A DNA stretch of 64,000 bases. Origin: Setaria digitata (Eukaryota; Nematoda; Chromadorea; Rhabditida; Setariidae). How positions within the stretch are numbered: position 1 is the stretch's first letter; each line of letters opens with the position of its first letter. The notes beneath the pieces were generated by a model, which ran no database searches, had not been told where the DNA came from, and saw only the letters and a program-made list of their open reading frames with translations. The stretch covers positions 62,001-126,000 of the forward strand of contig RCAB01000064.1 in the NCBI GenBank assembly GCA_003640385.1, read 5' to 3'. Both the position numbers and the translations under genes were made by a program. Shown here piece by piece: positions 29,701 through 41,390 of the stretch.

Positions 29701-32648
29701 TCCTGCTACTTATACTTCCCCAGTAATCAAGGACAGAAATTCAGTCGAAAGTATTAAGAAAGGAATTATAATATCAGAGAAGAAAAAATAATTCGGTTCA
29801 CAAAATATTATTATGCATAATCCCAAATTTAACTTGCATGGCTTAAATCCTTGGACAAAAACTTATTAATGGCTGACTTTCAACAACACTTTAGTATATG
29901 CACGTTTAAATTAAACCTTACATAGTCAATGAATATAGGTGGTAATGTTTTGAGAATGAATGGATTGAAAATGAAATTCAACTGAAAAAGTTAAAATTTT
30001 GGGAATTGTCATCTCTTTTCAAAAAAGAAACAAAAACAATATTTTCTCCCTTTATGTCCTCACATCTCTACTTTTTACAATATATTTTTTATTTCTTCTT
30101 GTGCATGGTGTTGTCCCCATCACCTAGTTTTCTAATCAATTAAAAAATTTTCTTCCGACTTCCGGTTTACTTGAAGTTCGTCAACTCTAAAATGATACCA
30201 TAGATCAGAAAAAAGTAGAATTTGGAAAGAAAAAAATGCATTTCTCTTCTATAAACAGGATTTCGGGATTAAAGGATTGGAATGAAACACTATTCTAACT
30301 CAGTGCTCGTTTCTTCCAAACAGAAAATCTTGAAGAATTTTCACAAAAACAAATTTTAAAGAAAATTTAATATAACAAGGAGCAAAACACATGTCTGATT
30401 TCTTTCAGAAACAATATTCAGTCAACAAAGCATATACTTCCTTGCTTTAAAAATAGAATTAAATATGAATCGCTTTCAAGCTAATCATTCCCTAATTTAT
30501 TGTCGAATTTCGACTAATACTATGTATATTTCTCTTTTGTTTGTAATCATCAAGATCGAGATCTTCAGTAACAAGATGAACAGGTGTAGTTACAATCTGT
30601 ATAGGAATGTCCCTAGTCACTTATTGGATCATCCACAGTTATTCTCCTGAACATTTAATGATTCAAAATTAAATTACTTCCTGAAAGAAATTTTCGAAGC
30701 CTCGTAATGATTGCCGCATTATTTTTCTCCTTATTGAACAATAGCAGTAGAAAAATCTTTCGAGAAAGAAAAAGAAGATTGAGGGAGAGATGTAAGGTAC
30801 ATAGGGAAGATTACCTTTCTGGATATTGCTGTTGCTGCCGCGATAGTTGATGAGTAGTGCTGTTACTGGTGATATTATCAGTAACAGTAATAGTAGCAGT
30901 GCTAGTACTACTACTACTACTGCTACTACTACTACTACTACTACTAGTACTAGTAGTACTAGTAGTAGTAGTAGCAGTAGTAGTAGTAGTAGTAGTAGCA
31001 TTAGTAGTAGTAGTAGTAGTAGTGGTAGAATGCACTATCAATGATATTGTCGTTCTAGNGCTGCCGCGATAGTTGATGAGTAGTGCTGTTACTGGTGATA
31101 TTATCAGTAACAGTAATAGTAGCAGTGCTAGTACTACTACTACTACTGCTACTACTACTACTACTACTACTAGTACTAGTAGTACTAGTAGTAGTAGTAG
31201 CAGTAGTAGTAGTAGTAGTAGTAGCATTAGTAGTAGTAGTAGTAGTGGTAGAATGCACTATCAATGATATTGTCGTTCTAGATGTACTAGATGACGGTGA
31301 CGCTGATGACGATGATGATGTTGACGGTGAAGATGATGATGGCAACAATGAAATCAGTGAAGAAGTCTGCTTCTGTGAGCTACGCCATCGTAGATTTGAA
31401 TAATCCTTGATTAAAGTATCATCCTCGTCATCACCATCATTATCATTACTATTATCATCCAAATACTGCTCAATCTCGATTTGACGATCTGCTATCAAAC
31501 GTTCATTTACTTCAATTTCACGAGATGTTTGCAAGCATATCTGAAAATTGTTTGTGAAATCTCAAATATAAACTTTTGCATTCAGTTAATCAAAATCAAA
31601 AAATTTTCTTAAAGAAGAAATATAACAAGAGCAATTAACAGTGGAATTGAGATAAAATAGTACAATGAGCTTGAGAACGTGGAAAAAAATATCAAAAATT
31701 ATGAAAAAGAAGTATAGGAAGTTATCATCGTCATTCACTGCCGTCATCATTTCTATTATCACCTTCGTTATCCATTGTCAACTTCATTCACTTTCATTAT
31801 GACATCAGCCAATCTCATTATCAGTATCCATTTTCGTCGTTATTATTATTATCAACGTCGTCATCACTAGCCACTCTCATCCTCACTATCATTTTCATCA
31901 ACATCATCATCGTTCATTCTTATCATCTATTGTTAACCTCACCAATAACTCGTCATTTATATGCAAAAAAGGAATTTTTTCAAAATGATTAGTCATTAGA
32001 ATGTATATAATTTCTGTCCTGTTTTGTGCTTAATTAATTGTCTTGAAGGATAATAGTATGAGAGAGATTTGAGAAGTAAGCATTGCTACTTCCGACTTCC
32101 TCTTTCTAGCTCTTTGCCTGTTTCCCGAGATAAGATTGTTTTTTTGACTGAGTAGACTTGTAAGAAATAAGCTCCCTTAGAGAATTCCGGAAGAACTGAA
32201 AGGCATGGAGAAGACCTTCGAGGTACGGTTATAGAGAGGAAGAAGCTAATGACGATGATTGGTGCTTCTTGTCGGGAACCTTACCTTGGTGCAATTAATT
32301 ACATTGTTTGCAATGAAGCGGAAGACATATGTTGCTGTTTGCTCGTTAAGGAGAAGAAGAGGCTAGGGAGTGAGCGATCGTTTGGGATGGCTAAGGAAAC
32401 CTTTTCCTTTCCTTAGCCATCCCAACGGTCTGCTGGAAGGTCACCGCAGGACAGGTGCTTTACAGAATAGGTTTACATGTATGTCCTTTTACCTTGCCCA
32501 TCTAGGAAGTGCCGAATTCTGGGATGCAGATGATTGCTCACCTGGGAATCCAAGCAAGCTGTTCCTGTGCACCTTGCGATCTCCTTATCTCGTTGAATAG
32601 ACCCATTTTAATGTCCCCTATTGACATTTCATTAATGGAGCAACATGG
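23746..32648 (-). CDS. egl-43: EVI1/PRDM16/EGL-43-like zinc-finger transcription factor; 5' end unresolved
   Basis: Nuclear DNA-binding regulator; C. elegans EGL-43 controls neuron migration and the gonadal anchor cell. Minus-strand exons, 5' to 3': 32542-32648, 32285-32362, 30815-31540, 29095-29190, 28012-28126, 27427-27544, 26238-26439, 25442-26063, 24376-24461, 23746-23968. From 32285-32362 onward phases fit, apart from the assembly duplication in 30815-31540. Fingers: [39 protein letters not shown], a CQYC..H...C finger (27427-27544), [37 protein letters not shown], and a last one with [16 protein letters not shown]. Order, linker lengths and the break between finger clusters match EVI1. 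Exon 25442-26063 has PLDLSMK, a CtBP-binding PxDLS motif as in EVI1. Exon 26238-26439 is Gln-rich. Exons 32542-32648 and 32285-32362 may encode a divergent PR/SET-like domain; they do not join each other in phase, so a small exon or another border is missing. Confidence 0.82.
30834..31281. repeat. 222/225-bp duplication around a single N (assembly join)
   Basis: Bases 30834-31058 and 31060-31281 are the same sequence, differing by one trinucleotide unit, with one N at 31059 between them. With both copies the exon has the wrong length for its flanking phases; with either copy alone the reading frame runs through. This is an unmerged contig overlap, possibly of two alleles. Confidence 0.9.
30880..31255. 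repeat. Trinucleotide (AGT/ACT)n microsatellite encoding Ser/Thr runs
   Basis: Long runs of agt and act triplets. On the minus strand, in the frame of the zinc-finger gene, they encode poly-Thr then poly-Ser. The tract is duplicated by the assembly join at 31059. Confidence 0.9.
32382..32425. repeat. Perfect 18-bp inverted repeat, 8-base loop
   Basis: ttgggatggctaaggaaa at 32382-32399 is exactly reversed and complemented at 32408-32425. It lies between the two putative PR-domain exons of the zinc-finger gene, in a short intron or unrecognised exon. Confidence 0.9.
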
Positions 32649-35600
32649 CTGTATGTTCTTCCTCTTGTATGCATAAAAGATTACGAAAACACATAGCATA
32701 AAAGAGTTGTTAGTTATATGGCAATAAAACTCGGAGTTTCTCATAGATTTCAGCTGGAATTACATCAGGCGAGAAGTAAGGTTAGGATGATTCGATCTCG
32801 AGAATCAGAAAGAATCGGTACCATTCAAAACCCTCTAAACTTTTTATCCTTTATACAATTTAAATAAAAATGCAGATTTTTAAGCCGCTGCATATTCTGT
32901 AATTCCATTCAAAAATGGTTCATTATACTTCATTTCCATTGTTATACCCCATTCTCACCTCTTTTCACTACCACTTTCATACTGGTTTTATTCAGTGACC
33001 GAAATTACAACTTTCCCTTGTTTTTATAATCCCTTCAGCGTAATCAAGCAATAGATTAATTTCACTTCATAAAGTAGAATTTGTGTCAGTGCGACATATA
33101 TCACAGCTCTGATAAAAAGTGCAATTTTATTTAAATGCGACGAGGATAAAGACGAATACTGAAGCGCCTATCCTATCGACATTGATGCTATTATTAAAAT
33201 GATATCATGATGTGATTTGTTCAATTCACTAAAATCTTTTTTATTGTAATATTAATTATGACTAGATGAATGCTTCTTCACCCATATTACTGGGAACAGA
33301 AAATAAGGTAATAAATGGTTTGCAAGTCACCACAGTCTGTCCTAGTACTCCTATTTCCAGAGCTAAGTGATTTTTTTAAATTCGCACTTTCTTTAGAGAT
33401 TCGTTTATATATTAAGATCGGATTTATTCAGCACAGTAAAATGGCTTTTTACAGTTCTCAGCATTTTTTTCATCGTAATCGAGTGCGCTACCATTTTTGA
33501 TTAATTTTTGAAGTCATTTTTTTTTTTTGATTAAAAATTCATAAACCATTTAAAATAGTTAACAGGAATTATCTGCAGCATTGAAGATACTTGAACATGC
33601 CAAATGAAGGGTTAAATTTAAATTAATAACCAGACTCTCTTGATAGAAAGATTCAACAGAAACTACGTTTACCTCATCTCCTTCACTACCTTCAAAAATA
33701 TTACTTCATCTACTATTTGATCTCCACTTCAAAAAAAAAAAAAAGTTATTTGAGGAAACATAAACAAAAGAATGCTTTTACAATAATTCAAAAAATGAGC
33801 AGCGTCTAACTTTTTGTTGAATAGATCGCACCAGTATGTTGAAATTATTTTCAGAACTGGATAATGGACGAATCAAATTGAGCAACAACAATGCATTGGC
33901 ATCATTTTCTCCTTCCTGAAATAGTTGATTTTTGCCACATCGACTTCAAAATAAAAAGTTTAGTATAGAATTGGAAAGAATCAGATTCAGCAGCACAGCA
34001 TTATTAGCACGTGTTTTTACAATGTCAAGCATCAATCGTTTTATAATGATGAAAGATAGATCTTTCGTCTTTTATAACTCCATGAGTCAAACTTGAAAGT
34101 AGATAAAATGAATGTTTTTGTTAGATAGATTACAGTTGTAGTTTCAAGGAGCTACTGAGCAATAATAATGAATAACAACTTAAACAGTAAGAGCTTTCTT
34201 TATTGTAAAATCAGCAAGCATCGTTAACTTACGAAGCACCTAAATCCCATTTATCCGATAACGGCAAACGGCGTCAATTGCCAGCGTGAATACTGTATAT
34301 AACATGAAGTAGATACTACTCAACTCTAGAAACTGTAATGATGGAGCAAGTGATAAAGATGATAGCAATAAAGATGAATTGAATAGTCATAGTGTTAGCC
34401 ATTTTAATTATGATGAAGGTAGTGACAGCGATAATTACAACGCAAAAGATTGTTATGCTAAAGGCTAATAAGAGGCAGCAGTGCTGATGAAGTAATTGCC
34501 TTTGATTGCTCTCTCTCTCTTATGATTGTTTCAATTCTCCCTTGAATTCAATATTTTATGTCCATTCAAAGTTATCTCCAAGGTAGCTGTGACTAGGCCC
34601 GTCCCGTTTTCTGCTGCCAGTCTTTTGAAGTATTGCATCAATACATCACATCTCGAAGCATTCTTTCACCTATAACATATCACTAGCCTTCAAACTGGTC
34701 TCTTTCTGTAAGCTTTAACAGCTCAAGCTCTTAAGCACTAGCCTAATAGCTTCCTAGAGCGATATGTTAAGTGGACCTTCAAAGGAAAGTATTCAACTTG
34801 TCTAGAGGGACACTGGAAAAGAGCAGCAACGGAGACTGCTTCCTTCCTGAGTCCCCTCCAAGAGGTATTCTTTCATGCATTACTTCTTCGATCGTCACCC
34901 CCTCCTCTTTTTGCTGTCATCATAAATTGGCCAGAGAAGCAGTTAGTCCTTCCTCCTTTCAGTAGCCTATGACAACTCTTCAAATTTTCCATTCCCTCCT
35001 CGTTATCAAATGTATCTACCGTATCCACATAGATCTATCTCCTTATCATCAGCATCATTGCTTGAAAACGAATAAACAACAATTATGCGTCCAATGATTA
35101 CTAGACAACTTGCTGTAAATGTTCACATTTTTATGGCAAATTTTATGTTTTAATTCGAAAATTAACAGCTAATCAAATCCGTAGGAGATAAATAGCACCG
35201 TAGACTAGCATAACCACTTAAGCTAAGCATGTACTAAATAATTAGTAACTATTTTGGTGAATTGGTTAGTTCTGCTAAAGCGCTGAACACGATAGTTAAA
35301 GATTTTAATAGTTATCTCGAAAAAAGCAATCATTTTATGCAAAAATGAGCCTTGTGAAGATTCGTTTCTGAATTTAATTTTGAATTGAATTTACATTTAA
35401 TTTCTGAATTGAATTTACAACAAAGGCTAGAGATGATGTGCGCAATCAGTGATCGCTGATTAATATGGAAATAATCACAGCAAGAGTGTGTTAAGATTCA
35501 ATACCAATTATCTAGTTGAAACATAGTCGTCCTATTCTAAGACAAACTAAATTATAGGGTGTGAACTATATGATATTTGTATGACTTTTAAAAGATTTCT

Positions 35601-38089
35601 CGAGATGCAAGAGATGAAATGACGAACATACTACTTTTATATTTTAGTTTCTACTCATCTTTCGGCAGCTTCTGCACATTAAGTGTGATTCACATGCAAA
35701 AGAGACTGAAGTATAATGCAAATCATATCACGACTATCTTCCTGGTACTTTTGAAAGTTATTGCTAAGAAAGCTTTGACCTCTTTTTTTCCGCCACGGCT
35801 GAGATTTTTTTTTTTTTTTGAAATATCGTTGTTAGAGAGATAATTGGAATATGAAGAATACAAGATAAACTTTAAATTTATTAATTGATGATTTGCTGAT
35901 TATTTTTCTACAAACAGTTAAGTGATATTTGAAAAATTGAACTTTGATATGATGCAAAAGAAGGTCATAGCGAATATGCATAGGTAATGTATAGCTAGTT
36001 TACATCATTTGTAGCGTACTGTTATTTCTCTAAATCTTAATAAGATTTCACTTCGAACTTCGAGTGCTGTTGAACAATAATTTGCTTTATTAACCTCCTG
36101 TTGTCGTAAAAGAATCGAAAATAGAAGCAAATGAGGATGAGACCGCATTTGTGACAGTTGTCACGAAAATTTATAACTGTGTTGCTAATTCGTAACTGTT
36201 GGCTATTCCATTTCTGAACGTGAGTGTACAGGAAAAGGCGAGATGATGCGGGTGGTCTTGTTCAGTAAGCAGTATTATAATTTATGCATGTAAATATGTC
36301 ATAAGAATAGTAAAATATGGGTTGGTTCCCAAATGAGGAGCACCGAGAGAAAAGGAAGAGGAGAAGAAGGAAGGAAGCTATGGATGTTCTTTTCTCCTTT
36401 CGAAGCACCTCGGAATGCGGAACGAAATCCAAAAACGGTGTGGGTGGCGAACAGCTGCTGCATTATGCATTCCATTACTGATTATGAGAAGACGTTTTTT
36501 GCATGAATCTTTCTGGACATTTGATGAGGAAAGAATTTTCGTATCTGAGACTATCGTTGTGAGAACAATTATCTCATAATTAGCTTGGAAAGAGATTTGG
36601 GACTGCTACGAAAAAAACGATAGAGGAAGGGCTTTCAGGAGACTATCAAAGATCAATATTGAATGCACTGCAGGTAGTACGACAAGCAAAATCGCTGAAG
36701 CAAGAGTACTATAGAATTCATTAAAATATTGAAATATTAATATGATTTAGATTGCAACCTGGATCGAACAATTCAAAACTTCTGGAGGACATCAAAAGAT
36801 ATGAAGTATGTATAAAGCTGCATTGTTGCTAAATTTTGTGAATATTATGTCAGGAATATATATGTCTATTTGTTGACGTGATTGAAATGTTAGCTATGAC
36901 AGACGCATATTGCAATGTTATTTCAGACTAGTTTGAAGGCACAAAATAGCTGTTAACTAGTGTTATAGTCAATTTAAAGCGTAAATTAATTTCTAAAACC
37001 GTATTATCGCCGAGTTTGCCAAAAAAAAAAACTCTCAAGTAGGTTTTCCAATTAAAAAATTTTGTCGTCTTTCAGTTATTAAATCTCATGAAACTTCTGC
37101 AACAATAAATTCAAGTGAGTTCATTTCGAATCAAAAATATCAATATAATAGTAGTTGGCTAAGTTGCGTAGTTGATAAAGGAGCAATAGTGATTAACAAG
37201 AGAAGGTATTATTAGAAACTACATAGTTTGAAAATAAATGCGAAAAATAGCATCGTTAAGGCCTAAAAAAATAACCTTATCAAAGACACCAATCAGTAAA
37301 CCAGGCTCGAGTTTCCCTCTCGTCCATAACGAACTTGTTTGGTCATCATTCTGTCGAACCTCTACTAGCCGCAAAAAATTCGCATCCAAACTCATTTCTT
37401 GATATTTCCTGGGAGCAGATTAATTTATGGGCACAAAGAAGCGAGAAATTTATCAAATCGACAGAAGAAAAACTGGAAGTGTCAAATAGCACCAGTTCGA
37501 TTTTTTTGAATCCAGAAATAAGGATCTACTCGAATTCAGTGTTCGGGTAAAATGACCTAATCTCATATTTAGTAATCCGAGTTCGAACTATTTAAATTTT
37601 GAAAAACAAAATTGAAAAAATGACGGACTATCATAAACAAATTGGAATTTTAATTTTGGAAAATTAAACAAAGACAAGAAATATTGAGAAAACATAACAA
37701 ATTTGGTGAATTGGAAGAAGAAAGTAACCGGGTGCCATAGAAAAGTGTCACTTAAGGAGACAACTAAATTCATCCATGGCATCATTAAGTAGCTGATTTG
37801 AGGTCAGAGGTGTGGCATGTCGAGCAGAGTTCAAGAACTGGCTATGACAACCCACGAATAAACATACAGCAATGTAAGAAAATAGCATCGCTTTGAATTA
37901 TTAGAAAATTTTCCGATTAAACTTTTAACCGAAAGAAAAAGTTCCAACTATCGAAGAGTGCATGACCTGAGGTGGGGCTAACTTTTCAAACAAGACTTCA
38001 GCATTATGAATCGTGCGCGGATCAGCACAGTGGTATACTGTAAGTGAGGATGAGTCTGTGATGCGTTGTAGAGAAGTGAGGAGTAGACA

Positions 38090-38560
38090 GGGATGAGACG
38101 TGTAGATAGGCAATCGCAACTGGCTGACGGTGGCGCAGCCGAGTGAGTGAGTGGCTGGAGTGACATCCGTCAGCGAGGAGGCGGAGGGCTGCTTGAGCCC
38201 TGCCTGCCCATCACTCATCTGCCAACTCCGCCTGCGGACAGTGCTGCCCTCATCGATGGATGCTGCGCGGCTCCCTTGCCGCCGCCCTCCGCTCGGCGCG
38301 GCAAGCAGCGCATCCGGTAATTTACTCCTTTTCTCTCATGCCTCTGTGTACGTTTCCCATCTCTGGACTACGGTATCGAGCAGCCAACCTGGACGGAAAT
38401 GCAGTAAGCCGAAGTGGAAGAATTCTCCAGTTGTTTCCATTGCAACGCCCTTGCACCTTGAGTATTGCCAAGATGCCGATAGACGGAAGGGTCAACGGAA
38501 TGGACGAACAGATGACGCTGCGTGTCATTCGTAGGAAAGGAACGATTCTCTCAGTTCGAC
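38090..38560. promoter_or_regulatory. GC-rich island, possible promoter or 5' exon
   Basis: A sharp local rise in G+C with many CpG pairs in otherwise AT-rich DNA, open in several frames on both strands. It lies about 5.5 kb upstream of the first recognised exon of the EGL-43-like gene. It could be that gene's promoter and first exon, or an unrelated short gene. Evidence is composition only. Confidence 0.3.
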
Positions 38561-41345
38561 ATTCTTATTCTTGATTCATTCGCAGTCAAACGTGCCTGAA
38601 ATGTTTCCCCACTCCAGACGACTTCTCCCTGTGAATCCAACCACTGACTAAAATGCTCCCCTTCAAAAACAGCCTTGCGTATTTTGTCCCGACAACTCCC
38701 TCCCATATTAGTGAAAATTTCAATTTTCTCTAGTATGTACCAAATGGATCATAATTCAAGAAAGCTAGCCGAAATTAGTTTGATTGCTGTGGTCACAATA
38801 AAATGGCACTGCTAAATATAAATGTGTGTGTGTGTGTGTGATGAGGTAATTGACTTTAGAGGACGGATAAGCTGATCACGCATGCATTGTTCATCAGGAT
38901 AGAGGAAATGATGATGTAATGACATAGGTGACTCCCATTCTAAGCGTCCTTAGATTAAGACTTAACCTTCGATCAATTTAGTGAGCCATTGCCAGTTCTG
39001 ATAGAAAAGCCATCCTGCTCACTACAATTGACTAAAAGCTTAAAGCCATAGTACCTGCTGTCAGAGTGATGAATTTTTCATAAAACGACCAGCTTCACTC
39101 CTCGATGAAATGCTAGCTTGTGTGTTTATCGCCCATCCTGAATTACTATTTGATGTGCCATCAAAATGTCAATTAACTTTATCCTACTATAGATTTAATT
39201 GGCTGATTTACTTCTCATTTTCCTCTTCATTTACGCATTTTTTCATTTATTTGTTCTCTATTAATTTGATTTTAGCTTTCCTTTATTTATGTCATGCTTG
39301 TAAATTTTCAGTAAACGTCCCAAGCATGGGACTCTATTTTTTCTTTTAAATTATTATAATGACCAAGTACATCCAAATTCGTTTTTCAATGGAATAGAAA
39401 ATGCCCTTACTTGAAAAATTATGAGCAAATAATTTAAAGCGAGTTAGACTTTTTTTTTCATCAGGAGGAACTTTTATTCATTGCTTGACACGTTGAAATA
39501 CTCATATCATTTATTTTAACTTCCGCACAAGGCCAAGTAGTAGTTTTTGAAGGTAGATAGAAAATAAATGAATCAACAAACGAATTTAAAAATAGCGCGC
39601 TAGTAATGAAACTACTGTACTCGTGACAGAATTTAAATAGCAGAAGTTAGCTTGTACTTTCAAGTGAGAAAAATCAATCAGATGTACTGCTAATAAGTTA
39701 AATCATTAATTTTTTCCCCCGTCACTTCTTGGATATTTTATAGAAAAGTTTGAAAGCTAATTTAAAAAAAAAAATTGTCCAATTAATCGAAAACTGCAAA
39801 AAATTTGTATCATTTAGCTACCGTAGACTGTCTCATCCATCTTTATATTTTGATTCAAAAAAATGGAAACTTTTCATTTAGTAGCAACATTATGATCCCA
39901 GAAAAAATTATTTTGATGAAAAAGTGCCGGAGTTGCTGCATCAACTTATAATAATCACATGTTTGCATTATTATTCAGTAATATTTCGAAGTTAATGTCT
40001 TCGATGTGATTGAGTTATAAATTTCTTGAATTAAAGAATAAGGTTATCAAATTTAGTATTTATTGTTCATTTCTTTTAGGACCATGAGGTGCACAAAAAA
40101 ATGAAGTGTAACTAAGTACCGCTTTAAAATCCCTGACTGACATCATCATTGACATCTTTCTCTTATTATCATCGAGAACAGTGGTACGGTTTTATTATTT
40201 ACATAAAATTTCCACGACAAATAAGGGATTCAACAGTGAGTCTCTCTTTGCTCTGTTGAAATAAGATTGTCGATCAAATCTAACACCCAGTTGAGCTTTG
40301 AAAATACCTCATCATTGTTAATTGTGGAAGGTACTCGATACAGGTTCTGAAGATGAATAAGCCTTACGACACACACACACCCCAAGAAGAAAACAAACCT
40401 TCCAACTGACTGGTTAGTTTGATGATATCAACGGAATATAGCAAATTGAACAATAAGTGCTTGCTGCACCCGTAAATGTCTTATTGAGAGCGATTGAGAT
40501 GGAAACTTTATGTCAACAAATATCGATACGCAATGAATTCTAAGATTGAGAGATGTTAATTTTTTGTGCTTTTCATTCTCATTGTATTAATAAGTAAGAG
40601 TTAGATTTTAAGGCTCTTCCTAACAATATGTTTATCAGCAACTTCAACTTTTGTGAATTTTCAGGTGTCAATTTTCAGCAAGCATTTAATTGCGCTTCAT
40701 TATGCCATTTATTTCTAAAAATCTCTTTACTCAGGAAGTAAGTCGCAAGTTATTGAAATCTGCAATGAAGTAGAAAATAGGAACCACATAATCCATCATT
40801 AGACCGTGAGGAGAATTACTGACATCCTGCACTTATAACTACATAACTTTAAAGGTTTAACATAATAAACTGCTATTTGTCCGCTGTGAGGACAAAATTT
40901 TAAATGCAGTGAAATATATCTATCTAATTGCATTTCAAAACTTAAAACGAATCTTAGAACCTCAATCAGATCAGCTTCTCCATATTATTGATAGCCATAC
41001 ACTGATATCCTCGGCCATATCCAGTTACAAACTGTCTAACAGATCAGTGAAGACAGCCTGGTCTACAAATCTATTTGACCAGTGTTTACATACCTCTCTC
41101 TGTTTCTTAGCTTTGTTAAAACAAACATATCATGCTGTTTTCGCACCTTTTTGGAGATCCTTAATGGAGCACTTTTTCCATAAATAATAATTTATGTTTG
41201 GTATTTATTATCCATACTTGGCCAAAGTGTACTAATGAAACAAAGGATGAGAAACGATGGAACTGAGTAAGTGGAACTGATGCTTGTAGTTGAAGTGGCT
41301 CAAGCTGTTTAAATCATTAACTGTCAAAGGATCTGCAAGTGTATT

Positions 41346-41390
41346 TATCTATCTATCTATCTATCTATCTATAAATATATATATATATAT
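41346..41390. repeat. (TATC)n tetranucleotide repeat followed by (AT)n
   Basis: About six tatc units, then an AT run to about 41390. Confidence 0.9.

Noticed and set aside
30669..31403. Plus-strand and other-frame ORFs of poly-Leu, poly-Val and poly-Ser
   Set aside because: Frame shadows of the trinucleotide microsatellite; the minus-strand Ser/Thr frame fits the zinc-finger gene.
31730..31940. Degenerate tcatc-type repeats that could be read as an Asp/Glu-rich exon
   Set aside because: In an intron of the zinc-finger gene; interrupted by stops in the needed frame.
23746..32648. Zinc-finger gene as a simple array of unrelated C2H2 genes
   Set aside because: Finger order, phases across all introns and the CtBP motif show one gene matching EVI1/EGL-43.
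37335..37550. 71-codon plus-strand ORF that looks fairly protein-like (DISWEQINLWAQRSEKF)
   Set aside because: No neighbouring exon, similarity or start context; kept as unsupported.
38151..38574. Overlapping plus and minus ORFs in the GC-rich island
   Set aside because: Several frames are open at once, which reflects low stop-codon frequency in GC-rich sequence. No domain recognised.
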